In this document: positions 58,708 through 64,000 of the stretch, in pieces
Layout: each line of letters begins with the position of its first letter
How positions within the stretch are numbered: position 1 is the stretch's first letter
Assembly: GCA_026119855.1 (NCBI GenBank)
Contig: JAOWBW010001041.1
Span: 721,710-785,709, forward strand
Direction: 5' to 3'
DNA length: 64,000 nucleotides
From: Campanula takesimana
Lineage: Eukaryota; Streptophyta; Magnoliopsida; Asterales; Campanulaceae
Translations under genes and position numbers: made by a program
Notes under the pieces: model-generated
Database searches by the model: none
Told to the model about the DNA's origin: nothing
What the model saw: the letters and a program-made list of their open reading frames with translations, nothing else

Positions 58708-61700
58708 ATGGCTAGAAGAAGAACGGGTGAAGGTACTAGTGGGACACAGAATCAGAATGATCTTCGGGAAGAGAACCGTGCTATGTTCCAAGTGTAACGA
58801 CCCCAAAACCCGTTCCTATTTATTTTATATTTTTGGGAATTTTAATTTGAACTTTTATGTGCATTTTATGTGTTAGAAAATATTTTCATGACTTGCATAT
58901 ATTATTTGAGTATATATATTAGTTAAAGTGTTAGTAGAAATTTGTTAAAAGGAATAAATGAGTTAGTTGAAACTTTAGGGTCCAAAGTGTAACTTTAAAG
59001 TTTAGGGGCTTATTTGCTCAAAATGAAAGTAGAGGGACCAAAGTGAAAATTCTATAAAAATCTTCATACTTATCTCCTCACCTCTTCTCTCTTCTGCGTG
59101 CAACATTTTAACTTCTTTCTTTTCATTACCTCTGTGTTCATCGAAGGAAATAGGTAAGTTCAACCAATTTCGATTTAATTCTTTTTATTTACTTACCCGT
59201 TTTAAAAACTAATTATATAAAAATGATCAGGGCGTTGAGTAGGTCATTTCTACCCGAACAAAACATATTTCTGCGATACTTTTTCCGGAAATAGGTAAGT
59301 TACTAATTCCCCTTAAATAGTAAAATGGTCATATATTTGCTATATGTGTGATATGTGGTGAAATTATTGTGAAAAGAATTTATTTGTGATACTTGTAAAA
59401 TTGGGGCGAAGGGAGTATTCGTATGATAAATATGAAATGAATGGCCTTGCTCCTGGGAAGAAACATGAAAAAAGTATTGAAAAATTATACTCCTATTCGT
59501 GAGACGGTAAAATAGTAACTTGATTTAAATATTATTAAAAAAATTGTATCATTATTTGTGGTACGGGGAAATGAATGGAAGTATCCCTAAAACGGGTATA
59601 ATAGTATATTATAAAATTGTACTTATACTTGTGAGACGGTGAAATGAAAGGAGTGCAATTTTGGTACATTTGGAGGTTTGGGCGGTTGCACACTTTTTGT
59701 GGGAGATCGCACACTCTTTCTGGAGCAATTTGGCCTTAATTGAGTGTCTTGGGCGGCATCACACTATTTTTGGGCGATCGCACACTTTTCCCAGAAAATA
59801 GTTCAACCTTCCGGAGGCCATAACTTCTTCATACGGACTCCGATTTAGTCGTGTAAACTATCGTTTCGAAGCTCTTCTTGTGTACTACGTGATGAGGTGG
59901 TTTATTCAGTTGGGTTCTAAATATTATATTACGGAAATCTAGTAGGTGTTTTAATAACAAAAAGAGTATTAATGGTCCGTTGTTGTAGAGTTGGTCCTTT
60001 GTGATCGAGTTTGGAATAATGTAACCGTTTAGGTTCATTTTAAGTGTGGTACATCTTTATGATGCTTTCGTAGTATTTCTTACTTTGGAATCCCTTGTGT
60101 GAGAAATGGGTTCGACATACTTGGTTGTTGAGGATCGTGTTCAAGTGTGTGCAAGATTGTTGTTTGACTTAATGTCATTAATAAAGGATTGTGTTGTGAC
60201 CTAATGTCATGTTGTGAACTCTTTTATAAGTAACGTGGTTGCATCTTTGATGTGTTTGGCTTGGTTCCTTATTTTAGAATCATTGCCCCGGTTGTGTTGT
60301 TTTAGCAAGTATTTATTACTGTGCTCTTTGTTGAAAGTCCAGCTGGTTTTGTGTGTTATCGAGTGGAGGTGGAAAGAATTATAGTGGCACACTAGCCAAG
60401 TTCACTATAAGGCTTTTCCACTGGACCTATTTCCCAGGTTTGGGTGTTATCGAGTGGAGGTGGAAAGCATTAAGGCTTTTCCACTGGACCTATTTCCCCA
60501 GTCCAGATTGGCCTTGGATGGGATGAACTCGCTCCCTCGCGTGAGCATTTAGGGGTATGACTTCGTGTCATTTTCTCCCGCTATTGTTGTTGTTGTGATT
60601 GTTTGGTTCCGGAACCGGCTTCAGCCATTGTACTGCTTTGTTGATACCTCTCAGATGGTTATGTTTGATTCGAGAACTTTGTTATTATGGTTTGATTTGG
60701 TTTTCGGGATCCCGGCTTCAGCTATTTATGCTGCTCAGATGGTTTTCTTTGATGGGTTCTCAGATGGTATTCTCATCGGTTATGGTTATTGGGTAAACCT
60801 TGGCTTGGTATCCACCGGAGTGTGGGCTATGTGTTAATTGTGGTATATGAGTTAATGTTATCTCTCATGTTATGTGCTATATGCTATATGCTATATGATA
60901 ACTGTTGATATAGTTTCTTATGATTATCATATCAGCATGTAACGTAGTTGCATTTTAGTAGCTTACTGAGATTTATTCCCACCCTTATTTGTTTACTGTT
61001 TTAGATAAAGGCGGGTCCAGGGGATAGGACACTTGGCACGGGAGGACGTTGGTTTGGTAAGAGTTGGGACTTGTTTTGTTGAAGGTTACATTATGTAAAT
61101 GTAAACCCTTTGGGTAGAGTACCGTACTTCTTGGTCACACTATTTTGGTTAATGTGGTGTATGTACATTTGTTTAAAAGTTTGTAAGCCTTCGGGCTAAG
61201 TACTTTCGTTGTGAAAGTGTTCGTAAAAGTTTGTTTCAAGTTAAGTGAAGTCTTTGAACTTCAAGTGTGTTTTTGTTCCACTTTCTAAAAGTATATTTCG
61301 AAAAAAATTCTAAAGAGTTTTATAACGTCTTCCAATTGTGTCCCGAGCGTGGGGCCAAGTAGGACCACGGGTCTGGGGCGCGACACCAAGGCATGTTTGA
61401 GGCGGCCATGAAGGCAATCCATGACCAAGGACCGAGAGTAGAGCAAGCACCACCACCCCGATATGTTTGGAGCAATTCTTGAAACTGAAACCGGCAGAGT
61501 TCGATGGTGAGCCCGATGTGAAGAAGGCCGAACTATGGGTTGAGTCTATGGAGAAAATTTATGATGTGTTTGGGTGCACGGATGAGGATAGGGTCCGGTT
61601 TGTGGCTTATAAGCTTGTGGGTGCCTCCGAGCATTGGTGGAAAGGAGTTAAGGCGAGTTGGGATGATACCCATACAGTGTATGCATGGGAATTGTTTGTG

Positions 61701-62360
61701 CGGAAGTTCAAAGAGCATTTCATTCCGGTAGTGGATCAAAACCGAAAGGAGATCTAGCTTCTCAACTTGGAGCAAGGTTTGTTGTCGGTAGCTCAGTACT
61801 CGGCTAAGTTCACAGAATTAGCCCGGTATTGTGACTATCTTGTGAGGACCGAAGAACAGAAAGCTATGAGATTCATCCGGGGTTTGAAGACTTCTATCCG
61901 TACTCAGCTTATAGCCCAGAGGATTGTGACATTCCAGGATGCGGTAGACCGTACCTATCTTATAGAGCAAGATATTGGGGAACATAAGAGGAAGACCGAG
62001 GTAGCCAACCCGAGTAAGAAAGGAGCGCAGAGCAAGTCACAACTAAGGATTGATAACCGAGGTAACTTTGGGGGACAATCTCAGTTCTGAGGGCAACCGA
62101 TCCCTAGGAACCCGGGTACTACTTCCGGGAACCAAAGGAACCAAAATAGGAGACTTTGTTCCTATTGCCAAAAGGAAGGCCATTCAGAGGACCGGTGTTG
62201 GAAGAAACAGGGAAGGTGTACCAATTGTGGTCAAATGGGGCATTTTGGGCAAGGGATTGTACTAGAGGCAGAGGTCAACCGACTGGGGTAGGAGCTGGGG
62301 CTCCACAGGGTCAGAAAAGGGATGCTACGGGAAAGGCCAAAGTCTAAGGAAAAGTGTTTG
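58708..62360 (+). pseudogene. Chromovirus gag, second copy, split by a solo LTR
   Basis: MARRRTGEGTSG starts at 58708 and the frame passes CAA at codon 28, where an LTR is inserted (58793-61385). Gag resumes at 61391. One base is missing at about 61464 (ATATG-TTTGG against ATATGGTTTGG in copy 1), shifting the frame, and GAG is TAG at 61754. It then reads EQGLLSVAQYSAKFTELARY and FIRGLKTSIRTQL. A zinc knuckle CSYCQKEGHSEDRC is at 62157-62198. A second, CTNCGQMGH, is disrupted after its His by an indel. This copy retains the segment deleted from copy 1. Confidence 0.88.
58793..61385 (+). mobile_element. Solo LTR of another gypsy-type family
   Basis: TGTAACGACCCC opens and GGGGCGCGACA closes a 2,593-bp LTR without any internal region. 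CCAAG is duplicated exactly at 58788-58792 and 61386-61390. A solo LTR forms by recombination between the two LTRs of a full element. GC-rich words GGGCGGTTGCACA (59680), GGGAGATCGCACA (59701), GGGCGGCATCACA (59751) and GGGCGATCGCACA (59772) sit in its first half. A tandem duplication with GGTGTTATCGAGTGGAGGTG / GTGTTATCGAGTGGAGGTGG is seen at about 60352 and 60439. Confidence 0.93.
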
Positions 62361-62363
62361 CAA

Positions 62364-62946
62364 TGAATCAGCATCAGGCAGATGATCCCTCAGTGATTGG
62401 AGGTATTGTTTCTATATCTAATGTGAGTGCGCGTACGTTAGTAGATCCAGGATCATCACATTCTTACATTTCTGTGCAATTTGCTTCTTTGTTAAATGCT
62501 GCATCTGAGTCTTTGCCTTATGTGTTAGAGGTGTCAACTCCTATGGGAGAGTGTTTGGTGACCGATAGAGTATTTCGTGCTTGTGATGTGCTTATCTGTG
62601 GTCGTGTCTTGTGTGCGGACTTGGTAGTCCTTCATATTCAGGACTTTGATGTTATTTTGGGTATGGATTGGTTGAGCAAGTTTCATGCTTCTGTCGATTG
62701 TCGTAGAAAGGTTGTTAATTTTTCCATCCCTGATGTGCCTAAATTTGTTTTTGAGGCTATGCCTTTGGGTAGAAATTTTCGTATCATTTCTTATGTGAAA
62801 GCGAGAAAATTATTGCACCGTGGTTGTGAGGGGTACTTGGCTAGTGTGCTTGATACTAGGAAAGAATCCCCTAGTTTGGAGAGTGTTCGGGTAGTTAGGG
62901 AATTCCCGATGTTTTCTCTTCTGAATATGATATGCCTCCGATCGTG
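62364..62946 (+). pseudogene. Chromovirus aspartic protease, second copy
   Basis: The frame from FAMNQHQADDPSVIGG carries the retroviral-type protease with the active-site region LVDPGSSHSYIS, then DVILGMDWLSKFHASVDC. It ends out of frame near 62900, where a PDVFPDELPG-like linker would be expected. The following DNA to 63073 still spells the linker and the first RT residues ([18 protein letters not shown]) in another frame. Confidence 0.88.
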
Positions 62947-62949
62947 AGA

Positions 62950-63073
62950 TAGAGTTTGTATAGACCTTTTGCCGGGTACGGCTCCGATTTCAAAGGCACC
63001 GTATAGGTTGGCTCCCGCAGAGTTGAAGGAACTAAAGGTTCAATTGCAAGAGTTGCTTGATCGAGGGTTTATC
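62950..63073 (+). pseudogene. Start of chromovirus RT, second copy, cut by copia B
   Basis: The sequence matches 45228 onward (GAGTTGAAGGAACTAAAGG) and ends in CTTGATCGAGGGTTTATC, inside the codons for DRGFI. A copia LTR begins at 63074. The remainder of this pol, and presumably a third LTR, would lie beyond the window. Confidence 0.85.
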
Positions 63074-64000
63074 TGTTGGTGTTGTATGCTCTAGGCACGT
63101 TTTGTAAAACGATTAATGTTATTTATATATTAAAGATATTGAATGTTTGATTATTATATCCTTTGCATGTTTATTATAATAATCCCCGTCCCTGATAATT
63201 ATGATTAATTGTTAGTATAAGTTTAATGGATAATCATATGATGATTATGGTGTATGGGATACAATAAACTTATGGGTATTTGTTGGAGACCAAATACTGG
63301 ACTGACCCATATGAGATTTATGTCATGGTCACAATGTCATAATTAAGTCTCATATAGTTATATTACTGGAATCTTTAGACCTGAGATTATCACAGTCTTC
63401 ACTTGATGAACATTACGTTTGACATATTCAAACGTTACCCTAATCGGGTAGCTATAAAGAATGTGATTGGCGTAATCGGATTCATGTAGGGAAAGGTAAT
63501 TAATCTAGAAGGGATTTGTTCCTCGTCAAGAGAGATGTCAAGCTTTGGCCACTCGATGAATGGTATTATGAAATGCATGGCCGTGCTCAAATATGATTTG
63601 TACTATCAATACATTCGGGATCGAGAAAGCATTGAACATTGTAAGTTGACCATTGACCATGGCTTACGTTCAATAGACATCGTGAAACAAAGAGATTGTA
63701 ATATGTTCTATAAAGGATTCACGAACTTATACAAGTTATATTAATTGGGTAGTCATGATGGCTTGCTAGAGTCCGCTCATGATTTATGAGCACAAATGTG
63801 TTTGGGCTCATTGCCAACTTAATATAATCCTATGGGGCACACAACAAAAGGACGAATTGTTTAAAAGGCTAAAATCGGAATTCTGGTGGGGTGCTCGGCC
63901 GAGCACCTCATATTGACTCGGCCGAGCATGGGAAATCAGAAGGTCAGATTTTCTGGAGCAAAGGTGCTCGGCCGAGCACCTTAAAGGACTCTCGGCCGAG
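63074..64000 (+). mobile_element. Copia B LTR, partial, running off the window
   Basis: It begins TGTTGGTGTTGTATGCTC and follows copia A's LTR position by position at clearly lower identity (for example GGGAAGAATAATAAGC in A against GGGAAAGGTAATTAATC in B, and TTTAAAAGG before both arrays). It is a sister family. At 63890-63907 and 63963-63980 it has the perfect 18-bp palindrome GGTGCTCGGCCGAGCACC, and at 63917-63926 and 63991-64000 the shorter CTCGGCCGAG. The window ends inside the LTR, so neither the element type nor its right edge can be confirmed. Confidence 0.8.

Noticed and set aside
1..64000. CRISPR arrays, operons, ribosome binding sites, bacterial mobile elements
   Set aside because: Spliced genes and plant repeats show nuclear plant DNA; the regular spacing in the LTR arrays is four words only and not spacer-repeat in nature.

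Overview
This is nuclear DNA from a flowering plant, almost certainly a eudicot. Genes have many GT-AG introns, intergenic DNA is AT-rich, and plant repeat families are everywhere: Stowaway MITEs with a CTCCCTCCGTCCC end, an Au-type SINE tail, hAT elements with 8-bp target duplications, and Ty1/copia and Ty3/gypsy LTR retrotransposons primed by initiator tRNA-Met. I cannot name the species.

The left two thirds (about 1-39,100) is a gene-bearing arm with five complete genes whose exons could be joined in frame. In order they are: a plastid-type translation elongation factor P (+, 7 exons, 232 aa); a PXC2-like LRR receptor kinase with an Asn in place of the catalytic Asp (-, 2 exons, 968 aa); a FATTY ACID EXPORT 3-like chloroplast envelope protein (+, 6 exons, 335 aa); a VSR1-type vacuolar sorting receptor (-, 12 exons, 626 aa); and a TMEM87/GOST-type seven-TM protein (-, 5 exons, 527 aa). 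They are unrelated housekeeping or signalling genes. Introns and spacers carry many MITEs, a hAT element that has captured two LRR exons, a PIF/Harbinger-like element with a G-rich minisatellite, and simple repeats.

From 39,350 to 42,490 there is an intact non-autonomous hAT element with a perfect 8-bp duplication, then a ~1.8-kb fold-back locus whose two arms match over almost their whole length, then a hAT-like fragment. From 42,492 to the end the window is a nest of retrotransposons. A Tekay/Del-like chromovirus is arranged LTR-internal-LTR-internal, which suggests unequal recombination. A copia element sits in the reverse transcriptase of the first internal region. A solo LTR of another family sits in gag of the second internal region, and a second copia-type LTR begins in its pol and runs off the window. 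All the element ORFs are broken.

The most unusual observation is that four different LTR families here (the Tekay-like LTR pair, the solo LTR, copia A and copia B) each carry four short GC-rich, mostly palindromic words at almost the same spacing, about 22-50-22 bp. The words differ between families (GCGCCCGCC; GCGATCGC-type; GCGRCCGCACA; CTCGGCCGAG). In copia A a second copy of the array lies in the 5' leader. This looks like a conserved architecture with changeable sequence, and I know of no description of it.
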